Below are positions 42,722 to 51,782 of a stretch of DNA of 64,000 nt, one piece after another. The DNA is from Oscillospiraceae bacterium (lineage in GTDB: Bacteria; Bacillota; Clostridia; Oscillospirales; Oscillospiraceae). How positions within the stretch are numbered: position 1 is the stretch's first letter; the number at the start of each line of letters is the position of its first letter. A program made the position numbers and the translations under genes. The stretch spans positions 22,857 to 86,856 of the forward strand of contig JAGPMA010000003.1 in assembly GCA_018053145.1 (NCBI GenBank). The letters are read 5' to 3'. Below the pieces are notes generated by a model. The model worked only from the letters and a program-made list of their open reading frames with translations. It did no database searches and was not told the DNA's origin.

Positions 42722-43585
42722 ATGGATAAAGATGTTCTGGCTGTAATTGCGAGTAATAACATTCACTATTCAAAAGGTCAGCGGCGCATTGCTAAATATA
42801 TTCTGGAAAACTACGACAAAGCGGCATTTATGACCGCAGGGAAGCTTGGCGTGACCGTTGGCGTCAGCGAATCCACCGTTGTGCGATTTGCCGCTGAGCT
42901 GGGCTACGACGGCTATCCGGGGATGAGAAAAGCCCTGCAGGAGATAATCCGCAACAGGCTTACTTCCGTTCAGCGAATCGAAGTGGCAAAGGACATGATT
43001 AATGGTTCAAACGTACTTAAAGCGGTATTAAACGCCGACATGGAAAAGCTTGAAAAAACCATCGACGAAATTGACACCATCAGCTTTGATGCAGCTGTTG
43101 ATGCAATAATAAGCGCGAAACACGTCTACATTGTTGGAATGCGCTCCTCAGCGACTCTTTCCAGCTTTATGGGCTACTACTTAAACCTTCTTCGTGATAA
43201 TGTTCATCTGCTTCACGATACGGCAGTAAGTGAGGTATACGAACAAGTTATACGCATCAACGAGGGCGATGTTTTTATTGCCATGAGCTATCCTCGCTAT
43301 TCCTCACGAACTGTCAAGGCAATGCGCTTTGCGAAAGAAGCTGGAGCGACAACCATCAGCCTAACCGACGGAGAGTCCTCTCCGCTTGTTAAAATCTCCG
43401 ATATAACGCTGTTTGCAAGGAGCGACATGGTTTCATTTTTAGATTCACTTGTTGCGCCTTTAAGCCTGATAAACGCGCTGATTGTATCTATCGGGCTGCG
43501 TTCAAATGACGCCTTGTCCGACACGTTCAAGCGTCTGGAAACCGTTTGGACGGAGAATGAGGTATATGAAAACACTGCAGGTTGA
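42722..43585 (+). CDS. MurR/RpiR family transcriptional regulator
   Basis: This 287-residue protein has an RpiR-type helix-turn-helix at its N-terminus (about 10-80, with VTVGVSESTVVRFAAELGYDGYPGMRKAL) and a SIS sugar-phosphate-binding domain (about 120-255, with VYIVGMRSSATLSSFMGYYL). Such regulators usually sense phosphosugars and control sugar or murein-sugar genes. Here it heads a block of unrelated housekeeping genes, so its targets are unclear. It overlaps the next gene by 20 bases. Confidence 0.93.
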   Translation: MDKDVLAVIASNNIHYSKGQRRIAKYILENYDKAAFMTAGKLGVTVGVSESTVVRFAAELGYDGYPGMRKALQEIIRNRLTSVQRIEVAKDMINGSNVLKAVLNADMEKLEKTIDEIDTISFDAAVDAIISAKHVYIVGMRSSATLSSFMGYYLNLLRDNVHLLHDTAVSEVYEQVIRINEGDVFIAMSYPRYSSRTVKAMRFAKEAGATTISLTDGESSPLVKISDITLFARSDMVSFLDSLVAPLSLINALIVSIGLRSNDALSDTFKRLETVWTENEVYENTAG

Positions 43586-44822
43586 GGCTGTTGTTATCGG
43601 CGGAGGAGCGGCAGGGCTTTTGGCAGCAGCACTGCTTGCTGAGCGCGGCGTCGACACATTATTAATCGAGCCAAATAAATTTATGGGCAAAAAACTCCGT
43701 ATAACGGGTAAGGGCCGCTGCAACCTCACAAATAATTGCGATAACAAGCAATTTCTTGAAAACGTACCCTGCAACGGCAGCTTTTTATATAGCGCAATTA
43801 ACAGATTCAGCACAGCGGACGCGATGGCTTTTTTTGAGCGAATTGGAGTACCTCTTAAAACTGAGCGCGGAAACAGAGTTTTTCCTGTCAGCGACAGCGC
43901 AAACGATGTTGCAAACGCGCTTGAGCGTTACGGACGTGAAAAGGGAGTAAAGCGGCTTAATAAGCGCGTTACTTCGCTTAAAACCACCGACGGCGTGCTA
44001 TCGAGCATCGTTGCAGAGGACACAGCAATAAAGTGCAAGGCGGCAATACTTTGCACCGGCGGCGCAAGCTATCCCGGAACAGGCTCGACAGGGGAGGGCT
44101 ATGCTCTTGCAAAAAGCCTTGGGCACACGGTTATTGCGCCTTGTCCTTCGCTTGTTCCGCTGGTTTCAGATGATGAATATTGCTTGGAAATGCAGGGCTT
44201 TTCTCTGAGGAATGTGACTTTGCGAGTTTTTGATGAGAATAACAAGGTGGTTTTTGAAGAGCTGGGTGAAATGCTGTTTACGCATTTTGGGGTATCCGGC
44301 CCGCTTGTTTTATCGGCGAGCTCGCATATGAGGGATTTTTCAACGCATAAATATCGCCTGTCAATTGATTTGAAGCCGGGGCTTAGCGAACAGCAGCTGG
44401 ACGAGAGAATTTTGCGCGATTTTAAAAAATACGTAAACAGGGATTTCTGCAACTCGCTTTGCGACCTTGCAGGAAGCACCATGATTCCTGTCCTTGTAAG
44501 GCTTTCGGAAATTCCGCTGGAAACAAAGGTAAACTCAATCACAAAAAAACAGCGGCAGGCACTAGTTCACCTTTTTAAGAATTTCCCAGTTAATATTATT
44601 GAACCTCGGCCGGTTGCTGAGGCGATAATTACTTCTGGCGGCATAAGCACTAAAGAGATTAACCCAAAAACGATGGGCTCAAAGCTAATAAGAGGCCTAT
44701 ATTTTGCAGGGGAAATCATAGATGTTGACGCCTATACGGGCGGTTTTAATTTGCAGATTGCCTGGTCAACAGCATATGTCGCAGCACAATCTGTGGAAAC
44801 AGATATGGTTAACGCCAATTGA
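43566..44822 (+). CDS. NAD(P)/FAD-dependent oxidoreductase (HI0933/YhiN-like)
   Basis: This 418-residue flavoprotein begins with the FAD dinucleotide motif VVIGGGAAGLLAA (about 8), then the family signature KKLRITGKGRCNLTNNC. TGGASYPGTGSTGEGY lies in the middle, and the closing FAD motif is GLYFAGEIIDVDAYTGGFNLQIAW. This is the HI0933/BaiN-like group, whose substrate is mostly unknown. The ATG at 43566 has GAGGT before it and lies inside the end of the regulator gene, so the two are coupled. It precedes cmk, a common arrangement in Clostridia. Confidence 0.93.
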   Translation: MKTLQVEAVVIGGGAAGLLAAALLAERGVDTLLIEPNKFMGKKLRITGKGRCNLTNNCDNKQFLENVPCNGSFLYSAINRFSTADAMAFFERIGVPLKTERGNRVFPVSDSANDVANALERYGREKGVKRLNKRVTSLKTTDGVLSSIVAEDTAIKCKAAILCTGGASYPGTGSTGEGYALAKSLGHTVIAPCPSLVPLVSDDEYCLEMQGFSLRNVTLRVFDENNKVVFEELGEMLFTHFGVSGPLVLSASSHMRDFSTHKYRLSIDLKPGLSEQQLDERILRDFKKYVNRDFCNSLCDLAGSTMIPVLVRLSEIPLETKVNSITKKQRQALVHLFKNFPVNIIEPRPVAEAIITSGGISTKEINPKTMGSKLIRGLYFAGEIIDVDAYTGGFNLQIAWSTAYVAAQSVETDMVNAN

Positions 44823-44835
44823 AAGGATTTCAAAA

Positions 44836-45513
44836 ATGAGTAAATATTTTTCCGTTGCAATTGACGGGCCTTCGGGAGCAGGGAAAAGCACTATTGCAAA
44901 AATGTGTGCGGAAAAGCTTGGCTTTCTTTATATTGATACTGGTGCGATTTATCGAACTGTGGGAGTTGCCGCGCGTAACGCCGGGCTTGGGTCTAAGGAT
45001 GAAGCTGGAGTCACGGCGATGCTCTTGAAAATCAACATTTCTATGCGGCATGACGAAAAGGGCTTGCAGAGAATGATTTTAAACGGGGAAGACGTGACGG
45101 ACGAAATTCGTCTGCCAGAAATCTCCATCTATGCCTCCGACGTTTCTGCAATGCCGGCGGTTCGCGCGTATCTGCTTGAAATGCAGCGCTACTTTGCACA
45201 GACCGATAACGTCATTATGGACGGGCGTGATATAGGCACTGTTGTGCTGCCAAATGCTGATTTAAAGCTGTTTTTAACAGCGACTGCAGAGGAACGGGCA
45301 CAGCGCAGGTTTGAAGAACTTGAGCTGCGTGGAACAAAAGCGTCATATGACGAGGTTTTGCGCGACATTATCTACCGCGATACAAACGACAGCACTCGCA
45401 GCACTGCGCCCCTCCGCCCAGCGGAGGAGGCTGTTATTCTGGACACAACAGGAAACTCACTCTCGCAGAGCTTCGAGCTAATCTGCGGACTAATTAAGGA
45501 GAAAATGTCGTAA
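44836..45513 (+). CDS. cmk: Cytidylate kinase
   Basis: Cmk phosphorylates CMP and dCMP. The 225-residue protein has the P-loop [15 protein letters not shown] (about 7), LGFLYIDTGAIYR, a CMP-binding region with LPEISIYASDVSAMPAVR, and MDGRDIGTVVLPNADLK. Length is typical. The ATG at 44836 follows GAAAGGA. The in-frame extension to 44722 overlaps the flavoprotein gene and is not family sequence. It overlaps plsC by one base (TAATG). Confidence 0.97.
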   Translation: MSKYFSVAIDGPSGAGKSTIAKMCAEKLGFLYIDTGAIYRTVGVAARNAGLGSKDEAGVTAMLLKINISMRHDEKGLQRMILNGEDVTDEIRLPEISIYASDVSAMPAVRAYLLEMQRYFAQTDNVIMDGRDIGTVVLPNADLKLFLTATAEERAQRRFEELELRGTKASYDEVLRDIIYRDTNDSTRSTAPLRPAEEAVILDTTGNSLSQSFELICGLIKEKMS

Positions 45514-46091
45514 TGGGAACTGCGTATGCTATATATTATAGACTTGTATATCCTATTGCGCGGCTAATTTTACCGTGCCATTTTTATTGCAGGGAAAACA
45601 TTCCTGATGGGCCTCTAATCGTCTGCGCGAATCACACAAGTCTTTTAGACCCTGTCCTTGTTGCAATGGCTTTCGGACGTAAACGTCAGTTGTTTTTCAT
45701 GGCGAAAGCGGAACTTTTTGAAGTGCCTTTATTCGGAAGAATTTTAAAATCAGTCGGTGTGTTTCCCATTAACCGAGAGGAAACCGATATCAGTTCTATA
45801 AGAACGGCAATAAAGCACCTTAAAAATAACGAACAAATAATGATGTTTCCCGAGGGAACAAGAGTTGGCGATAGCGACTCAGTTTCTGCAAAAAGCGGAG
45901 CAGTGAGAATCGCCACAAAAATGAAGGCTGCAATTTTGCCTGTTTTTTTGACAAAAGGGAAGAAACTCTTCCATTTTTCACAGCTTGTAATCGGAAAGCC
46001 TTACACCGTGCAAACACCGCCCGATAAGGACTATACCCCCTTAGCAGATGAGTTGCTGAAGAAAATACGAGAGCTGGAGCCAAAAAAGTGA
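45513..46091 (+). CDS. plsC: 1-acyl-sn-glycerol-3-phosphate acyltransferase
   Basis: This 192-residue membrane-associated enzyme adds the second acyl chain in phosphatidic acid synthesis. The acyltransferase motifs are NHTSLLDPVLVA (about 35, the H-x4-D catalytic pair), the VFPINRE substrate motif, and MFPEGTRVGDS (about 112). A short hydrophobic N-terminus (IYYRLVYPIARLILPCHF) suits membrane contact. It sits in cmk-plsC-ispH, a conserved order, with one-base and four-base overlaps on either side. Confidence 0.95.
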   Translation: MGTAYAIYYRLVYPIARLILPCHFYCRENIPDGPLIVCANHTSLLDPVLVAMAFGRKRQLFFMAKAELFEVPLFGRILKSVGVFPINREETDISSIRTAIKHLKNNEQIMMFPEGTRVGDSDSVSAKSGAVRIATKMKAAILPVFLTKGKKLFHFSQLVIGKPYTVQTPPDKDYTPLADELLKKIRELEPKK

Positions 46092-48172
46092 AAAAGCTAT
46101 TCGTATCAGAGAGCGCAGGATTCTGTTTCGGGGTAAGCCGCTCCGTTCAGTTGGCAGAAGAGCTACTGCAAAATAGCGAAAAGCCCTGCTACTGCCTTGG
46201 CGAGCTTATACATAACGATGCCGTTGTCAGCAAGCTTAGGAATGACGGGCTGATTGTAGTGCATTCCGCGCAGGAAATCCCAAGGGAGAGTAGTGTAATA
46301 ATTCGTTCTCATGGGGTAGCAAAAAACGAATACGACATTTTAGCTGAGAGAAATTGCGAGATTATAGACGCGAGTTGTCCAAAGGTGAAAAAAATCCACA
46401 ACATTGTTGCCGAAGCAAGCAAAAACGGAAGGATTCCGGTTGTAATTGGCGAGAAACACCATCCCGAGGTCGTGGCAATATGCGGTTGGTGTGAATCTGC
46501 GGAGGTCTTTGCCGATGCAAATGAGTTCAAAAAATGGCTTGATAAGTCGAACAATAACCGTGATGAGCCACTGACGCTTGTGTTTCAGACTACTCAAACG
46601 CAAAACAATTTGGAAGAGATTAAAAATATTCTTAAAAAAGAGTGTACAAACTGCGAATATTTTGATACAATATGTAGCGCTACATCCATCAGGCAATTTG
46701 ATGCCGCGGCATTGTCAAAAATGTGCGGCGCAATGGTTGTAATTGGTGCGCGTCACAGCGCGAACAGCGTCCATTTAGCGGAAATATGTAGGCAACACTG
46801 CAATAGTGTTCAGTTCATTTCTTCTGCGAATGAGCTCAATTTAGCCGCTTTCGATGGAATCCAAACCATTGGCATCACAGCCGGCGCATCAACGCCCGCT
46901 TGGATTATTAAGGAGGTAAAACAAACCATGACTGACGAAATGAAGATTGAAGAAACCACAGCAGCCGAAGAAACGGAAAAGGAGACAGATCCGGAAGTGG
47001 AAATGTCCTTTGACCAGATGCTGGAGGAATCTATTAAGACTATATATAACGGAGATACCGTAAAATGTATCGTTGCCGCGATTACTCCTACAGAAATCAG
47101 TGTTGATCTGGGAACAAAGCATTCCGGATATATTCCGGTATCCGAGTTCACTGACGACACCGATGTCCCCATCGAAGACCTTGTGAAAATTGGCGACACC
47201 ATCGAAGCTGTTGTGGTTCGCGTTAATGACGTTGAAGGTACTGTTATGCTTTCGAAAAAGCGTCTTGAAGCTGCCAAATCTTGGATTATCCTTGAAGAAG
47301 CAGTTGAAAAGGGAACAATTCTTGAAGGCACAGTTACAGAAGACAACAAGGGCGGCGTAGTCGTCACCATCAAGGGTATCCGCGTATTCGTTCCTGCTTC
47401 TCAGACAGGCCTTGGCAAGGAAGCGGAAATGAGTGAGCTTCTCAAAAAGAAGGTTCGCCTCAAAGTAACAGAAGTCAATCGCGCTCGCCGTCGCGTTGTC
47501 GGCAGCATTCGTGCGGTTTCCAAAGATGAGCGCCGCGAGCGCTCTGATAAGATTTGGTCCGATATCGAGGTTGGCAAGCACTTTAAGGGTATTGTAAAAT
47601 CACTTACCGGTTATGGTGTTTTCGTTGACATCGGCGGAATCGATGGCATGATTCACGTTTCAGAGCTCAGCTGGAGCCGCGTTAAGCAGCCCTCCGATGT
47701 AATGAACGTGGGTGATGAAGTTGATGTTCGTATTATCAGCTTCGACAAAGAAAATCACAAAATTTCACTGGGCTATAAAGATCCCAACGGCAATCCGTGG
47801 GAGAGATTTATGAACACTTACCACGTCGACGATGTAGTAAATGTTAAAATCGTTAAGCTTATGCCTTTCGGTGCTTTTGCCGAGGTTATGCCCGGAGTTG
47901 ACGGACTTATCCACATTTCACAGATCTCCAGCCACCGCATAGGTAAGCCTGAAGAGGTTTTAAGCGTTGGTGAAGCTGTTGATGTAAAGATCACCGCTGT
48001 CGATACCGACAAGCAGAAGATATCACTTAGCATCAGAGCACTTCTTGAGCCTGAAAAGAAGCCCGAAAGCGAAAACGCTGAACCCGTTTCGGAAGAAAGC
48101 GCTCTCGTTTATGAGGTTTCTTCAACAGGAGAAGCAACAGGAGTTGCTCCCGAAGCAGAAGAAGCAAAATAA
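46088..48172 (+). CDS. ispH: Fusion of IspH (HMBPP reductase) and ribosomal protein S1
   Basis: The 694-residue protein is a fusion. Residues 1-280 are IspH, which makes IPP and DMAPP in the last MEP step; its [4Fe-4S] cysteines are Cys13 (AGFCFGVSR), Cys97 (ASCPKVKK) and Cys196 (TICSATS). After an acidic linker (281-318) come four S1 RNA-binding domains at about 321-389, 405-473, 493-563 and 578-649, as in S1, then an acidic tail. The same fusion is known in Clostridia. The GTG start overlaps plsC by 4 bases. An internal AGGAGG (46911-46916) lies 11 bases before in-frame ATG 46928 (residue 281), exactly at the domain border, so S1 may also be made separately. Confidence 0.93.
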   Translation: MKKLFVSESAGFCFGVSRSVQLAEELLQNSEKPCYCLGELIHNDAVVSKLRNDGLIVVHSAQEIPRESSVIIRSHGVAKNEYDILAERNCEIIDASCPKVKKIHNIVAEASKNGRIPVVIGEKHHPEVVAICGWCESAEVFADANEFKKWLDKSNNNRDEPLTLVFQTTQTQNNLEEIKNILKKECTNCEYFDTICSATSIRQFDAAALSKMCGAMVVIGARHSANSVHLAEICRQHCNSVQFISSANELNLAAFDGIQTIGITAGASTPAWIIKEVKQTMTDEMKIEETTAAEETEKETDPEVEMSFDQMLEESIKTIYNGDTVKCIVAAITPTEISVDLGTKHSGYIPVSEFTDDTDVPIEDLVKIGDTIEAVVVRVNDVEGTVMLSKKRLEAAKSWIILEEAVEKGTILEGTVTEDNKGGVVVTIKGIRVFVPASQTGLGKEAEMSELLKKKVRLKVTEVNRARRRVVGSIRAVSKDERRERSDKIWSDIEVGKHFKGIVKSLTGYGVFVDIGGIDGMIHVSELSWSRVKQPSDVMNVGDEVDVRIISFDKENHKISLGYKDPNGNPWERFMNTYHVDDVVNVKIVKLMPFGAFAEVMPGVDGLIHISQISSHRIGKPEEVLSVGEAVDVKITAVDTDKQKISLSIRALLEPEKKPESENAEPVSEESALVYEVSSTGEATGVAPEAEEAK

Positions 48173-48193
48173 TATACACATAAAACAAAGAAT

Positions 48194-48234
48194 AACCCCT
48201 GTTTACGAGCTTCGTAACCGGGGGTTTTGTTTTC
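48194..48234 (+). terminator. Terminator after ispH-rpsA
   Basis: AACCCC (48194-48199) pairs with GGGGTT (48221-48226) around an inner TTACGA/TCGTAA hairpin, followed by a T-rich tract. Confidence 0.78.
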
Positions 48235-48344
48235 TGCTGTAAATCGCAAAACATAGCCCCTTATGGGAGAATGTTGAAGCGGATATATAATTATCTTCGT
48301 TTAACTTGGAAATTTAGCTATTATTATAAATTAATTATACTTTC

Positions 48345-48373
48345 TTGCTAAATTTCGCTTTTTCGTGTATAAT
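48345..48373 (+). promoter_or_regulatory. Promoter of carD
   Basis: TTGCTA (48345-48350), 17 bases and TATAAT (48368-48373) lie 53 bases before the carD start. The 253-base gap from ispH holds otherwise only the terminator. Confidence 0.75.
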
Positions 48374-48425
48374 CATTACATGGATTATATATTTGTCAAA
48401 TTTTATAGGACGGGAGGGATTTTAT

Positions 48426-48902
48426 TTGTTCAGCGTTGGAGACAGGATCGCGCACCCCATGCACGGCGCGGGAATCATAGACAGTATCGTTAAACGCAAA
48501 CTTGACGGCGCGGAGAAAGATTACTATGTTCTAAAGCTTCCCGTCGGTGATATGCTGGTGATGATACCGGTTGATTGTACGGACAGTATAGGCGTAAGGC
48601 CTATTGTTCAACCCGCGGAAGCGGAAAACATAATTCTTGCTTTTAAGGGCATAGAGGTTACAGAGAATCAAAATTGGAACAAGCGTTATCGAGAAAATAT
48701 GGTAAAAATCAAAAGCGGTGATTTGTTGGAAGTAGCTGCCGTTATAAAAGGATTAATGCTTAGAGATACCGATAAGGGGCTTTCCACCGGAGAGAGAAAA
48801 ATGCTCCACTCTGCAAAACAGATACTGATTTCTGAAATTGTTTTATCGGAAAGCATTTCATATGAGGAAGTCGAGCAGAGAATAAATATAGCTGTTATTT
48901 GA
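48426..48902 (+). CDS. CarD/CdnL-type RNA polymerase-interacting regulator
   Basis: This 158-residue protein has the CarD_CdnL_TRCF Tudor-like domain that binds RNA polymerase beta (about 1-65, FSVGDRIAHPMHGAGII and YYVLKLPVGDMLVMIPVD) and a helical C-terminal DNA-contact domain (about 75-158, with RYRENMVKIKSGDLLEVAAVIKGL). It would stabilise open promoter complexes. I chose TTG 48426 because GGGAGGG lies 7 bases before it and the product then begins MFSVGDRI like its family. The longer frame to 48345 would run across the promoter. ispD follows after 90 bases. Confidence 0.92.
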   Translation: MFSVGDRIAHPMHGAGIIDSIVKRKLDGAEKDYYVLKLPVGDMLVMIPVDCTDSIGVRPIVQPAEAENIILAFKGIEVTENQNWNKRYRENMVKIKSGDLLEVAAVIKGLMLRDTDKGLSTGERKMLHSAKQILISEIVLSESISYEEVEQRINIAVI

Positions 48903-48992
48903 CAATCGTTTGGCGGGCAGCGTAAGCATTGGGTAATACTTTATGCTGACGCGCCCGTTTACAATTTATATTTTGTTAAATCGGAGGTCATA

Positions 48993-49724
48993 ATGTCGAT
49001 TAGAAATCTTCACGATTTATTGCAGCCGAGCATAAGCTGCTCAGTTGTTATTGTTGCAGCAGGAAGCTCTCAACGTTTCGGAAGCGACAAACTTGCAGCA
49101 AAGCTTGCTAATGTTCCTGTGCTTTCATATTCACTGACGACTTTTGAATGCTGCAAATATGTTTCGGAAATCATTGTTGTGACCGACGTCGAAAAAATCA
49201 CTGAGGTGGCGGAACTTTGCGAAAGATATAATATCAGCAAGATGAGCAAAGTGGTCTGCGGAGGGGCTTCTAGGTTGGAGTCTGCCTTGAGCGGAGTTTC
49301 CGAAACTGATAAGCACTGCAATTTAATCGCGATTCACGACGGCGCTAGACCGCTGGTGTCGGCAAAGCTTATCGAAGACACTATCGAGGCGGCGCATAAA
49401 TATAAAGCGGCGATTCCTGCAGTGCCGTCAAGGGATACGATTAAAATCGTTTCAAACTCATATATTTCGGAAACGCCATATCGCTCATCAGTATTTTGCG
49501 CTCAAACGCCGCAGGTGTTCGTTCCAGAACTGATTAAAGGCGCGCTGACAAATGCTTTGGAAAATGAGCTAGAAGTTTTTGATGACGCTTCGGCGGTTGA
49601 AAACTTGGGTTTTTACGTCTATGTAACCGAAGGCAGCGAAGAGAACATTAAGATAACGACTCCGCTGGACATGAAAGTCGCAGAATGCATACTGGCGTCA
49701 AGAAGGGAGAGGTCTTCATTATGA
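48993..49724 (+). CDS. ispD: 2-C-methyl-D-erythritol 4-phosphate cytidylyltransferase
   Basis: IspD joins CTP to MEP in the isoprenoid pathway. The 243-residue protein has the nucleotide-binding [17 protein letters not shown] (about 19), the [11 protein letters not shown] segment (about 111), and [27 protein letters not shown] near the end is also typical. An extra N-terminal stretch of about 15 residues precedes the core. The ATG has CGGAGGT upstream. It overlaps ispF by 4 bases; ispH is nearby, so much of the MEP pathway is clustered here. Confidence 0.95.
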   Translation: MSIRNLHDLLQPSISCSVVIVAAGSSQRFGSDKLAAKLANVPVLSYSLTTFECCKYVSEIIVVTDVEKITEVAELCERYNISKMSKVVCGGASRLESALSGVSETDKHCNLIAIHDGARPLVSAKLIEDTIEAAHKYKAAIPAVPSRDTIKIVSNSYISETPYRSSVFCAQTPQVFVPELIKGALTNALENELEVFDDASAVENLGFYVYVTEGSEENIKITTPLDMKVAECILASRRERSSL

Positions 49725-50191
49725 GAATCGGCCATGGATATGATGTGCATCGGCTTAAAGAAAACAGAAAGCTTATTATCGGCGGTGTTCATATACCTTA
49801 CGACAAGGGTTTGGACGGTCATTCGGATGCAGATGCTTTGCTGCATGCAATTATGGACGCTTTACTTGGCGCTGCAGCACTGGGCGATATTGGAATGATG
49901 TTTCCTGACAATGACCCCAAATACGCAGGAGCGGACAGCTTGGAGCTTCTGAGACAGGTTGTTGTACGAATATCTGATAAAGGCTACCAAATTGAAAACC
50001 TTGACTGCACAATTGTTGCTCAGGCACCAAAACTCGCGGGGTATATTTACGCAATGAGAGAGAAAATTTCAGCGGTGCTGAATGTAAGTATCGACTGTGT
50101 AAATGTCAAGGCTACCACGGAGGAGCACCTTGGCTTTACTGGAGCAGGCGAGGGGATTGCCGCCCACGCTGTTGTTCTGATATATAACTGA
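49721..50191 (+). CDS. ispF: 2-C-methyl-D-erythritol 2,4-cyclodiphosphate synthase
   Basis: IspF makes the cyclic diphosphate in the MEP pathway. The 156-residue protein has the zinc ligands in [11 protein letters not shown] (Asp8, His10) and the [29 protein letters not shown]-type region (here [16 protein letters not shown]). The end signature is [21 protein letters not shown]. Length is typical. The ATG at 49721 overlaps the ispD stop. Confidence 0.97.
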   Translation: MRIGHGYDVHRLKENRKLIIGGVHIPYDKGLDGHSDADALLHAIMDALLGAAALGDIGMMFPDNDPKYAGADSLELLRQVVVRISDKGYQIENLDCTIVAQAPKLAGYIYAMREKISAVLNVSIDCVNVKATTEEHLGFTGAGEGIAAHAVVLIYN

Positions 50192-50224
50192 ACATGCGCC
50201 ACAATTTGAGCATAGAATATCTCA

Positions 50225-50251
50225 GACCGATTGTCGGTCAATCTACCGGTC
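50225..50251. repeat. Small inverted repeat before the DUF3343 gene
   Basis: GACCGA (50225-50230) pairs with TCGGTC (50234-50239) with a 3-base loop, and a further CGGTCGG lies at 50247-50253, next to the ribosome binding site. Confidence 0.4.
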
Positions 50252-50267
50252 GGAAGGGAAAATTTCT

Positions 50268-50522
50268 ATGCTTTATTATTTACTCATGTGCAGATCGCTC
50301 ACATATGCGCAAAGAGCTTCTCGCGCACTTGAGCGCATAGGCATATCCGCAATTATTACAAAAGCACCAAAAAGCGCAACCGGTCAGGGCTGTAATTACT
50401 GCGTCAAGGTATCGGAAAAGAACCTTGTGCGCTCATTAACAGCACTGAAGGATGCCGGCTTAGGCCCGACAAGGGTGTTTCTTGTTTCCCACGACGGTTC
50501 TATAAGCGAGGTGCCAAAATGA
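50268..50522 (+). CDS. DUF3343 family protein
   Basis: This 84-residue protein matches DUF3343, small proteins with a putative Se/S-handling role that often stand next to a cysteine-desulfurase-like enzyme. It has LLMCRSLTYAQRASRALE near the start and a C-x-x-C pair in GQGCNYCVKV (about 45). The rest is a ferredoxin-like alpha/beta pattern. The ATG follows GGAAGGG. It overlaps the next gene by 4 bases, so the pair is a coupled unit. The exact reaction is not known. Confidence 0.85.
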   Translation: MLYYLLMCRSLTYAQRASRALERIGISAIITKAPKSATGQGCNYCVKVSEKNLVRSLTALKDAGLGPTRVFLVSHDGSISEVPK

Positions 50523-51640
50523 TTTATTTTGATTGCGCGGCGACGAGTCTTCAAAAACCCAAAGAGGTTTCTGTTGCCGTCAGCCGCGCCATTGGAACAA
50601 TGGCAAGCCCCGGAAGAGGCTGTCACAGGCCGGCAATGCTGGCGGCTGATTGCGTGTTAAACTGCCGAATGCTGCTCGCGTCTTACTTCAATGTTGCCGA
50701 TCCTGAAAATGTTGTATTTACTTTTAACGCCACACACGGCTTGAATATTGCTATTAATTCTTTGGTTTCCGAAGGTGACAAGGTCGTTATCTCGGGTTAT
50801 GAACACAACTCGGTTACACGCCCACTTAAGGCGCTTAATGCCGAGGTTTACGTTGTAAAATCTGAGCTCTTCAATCAAAAGGAAACGCTTGAGGCCTTTA
50901 GGCTTGCGCTTCCGGGCGCAAAGTGCGTAATTTGCACTCACGTTTCCAACGCATTCGGCTTCATACTTCCAATACGGGAGATTTCACAGCTTTGCCGCTC
51001 ATTCGGTGTGCCACTTATTATTGATGCTTCGCAGTCAGCAGGTACTCTGCCGATTGATTTCACTGTGCTGGACGCAAAATTTATAGCAATGCCAGGGCAT
51101 AAGGGACTTCTTGGCCCTCAGGGTACGGGAGTTTTGCTTTGCAATTTTGAAACAAAGCCAATTTTATTTGGGGGCACAGGCAGCAACAGCGCGGCGAGCC
51201 TTATGCCTGATTTTTTACCTGACAGACTTGAGGCGGGTACTCACAATGTTTCAAGTATAGCAGGTCTTGCTCAAGGTGTGAAGTTTATCGCGTCAAAGCC
51301 AAAGGAGGCACTGTTTAAGCATGAAAAGAGTCTTTGTGCTGACTTTGCAGAGCGCCTTGAGGGCATACCGGAACTAACGGTCTATTTTGACAGAAGCTTA
51401 AAGGCACAATCCGGAGTGCTGTCAATTTCAAGTAGCAGAATCGGAAGCGATCAGCTTGCGGAAAAACTGGGAGACGCGGGAATTTGCGTCAGAGCAGGGT
51501 TGCATTGCGCTCCAACGGCGCATGAAACCGTTGGTACAATCGAAGAAGGTACAGTGCGATTTAGCTTTTCGCCCTTCAACACACACGCAGAAGTAGCCTA
51601 TTCGGCTGATTTACTAAAAAAATTATTGAATACTTTGTAA
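50519..51640 (+). CDS. Cysteine desulfurase-like class V aminotransferase (TIGR01977 type)
   Basis: This 373-residue PLP enzyme resembles SufS/CsdA: IYFDCAATSLQKPKEV at the start, NATHGLNIAINSL, HEHNSVTRPL-like YEHNSVTRP, IDASQSAGTLPIDF, PLP-Lys in AMPGHKGLLGPQGTGVL (about 196), and the persulfide Cys in VRAGLHCAPTAHETVG (about 327). It would take sulfur from cysteine, or selenium from selenocysteine. With DUF3343 it forms a pair seen in genomes with selenium-dependent or Mo-hydroxylase metabolism, but no such genes are in this window. Its usual iron-sulfur partner iscU is also absent here. Confidence 0.9.
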   Translation: MIYFDCAATSLQKPKEVSVAVSRAIGTMASPGRGCHRPAMLAADCVLNCRMLLASYFNVADPENVVFTFNATHGLNIAINSLVSEGDKVVISGYEHNSVTRPLKALNAEVYVVKSELFNQKETLEAFRLALPGAKCVICTHVSNAFGFILPIREISQLCRSFGVPLIIDASQSAGTLPIDFTVLDAKFIAMPGHKGLLGPQGTGVLLCNFETKPILFGGTGSNSAASLMPDFLPDRLEAGTHNVSSIAGLAQGVKFIASKPKEALFKHEKSLCADFAERLEGIPELTVYFDRSLKAQSGVLSISSSRIGSDQLAEKLGDAGICVRAGLHCAPTAHETVGTIEEGTVRFSFSPFNTHAEVAYSADLLKKLLNTL

Positions 51641-51782
51641 ATAACCGTATTTACGTTTGCCATTTCATGGCTCTTATTATATAATAAATTCCGTGTAATT
51701 GTTTAACCGGACAAATCCGGCTTCAGATTATCTGCCGTTTACGGTAATTCGTTTGACCTATTTACAGATAGAGGTTTTTCCT

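Noticed and set aside
46810-47581. Long minus-strand frames opposite ispH-rpsA
   Set aside because: They are mirror frames of the S1 repeats, low in recognisable sequence and without ribosome binding sites.
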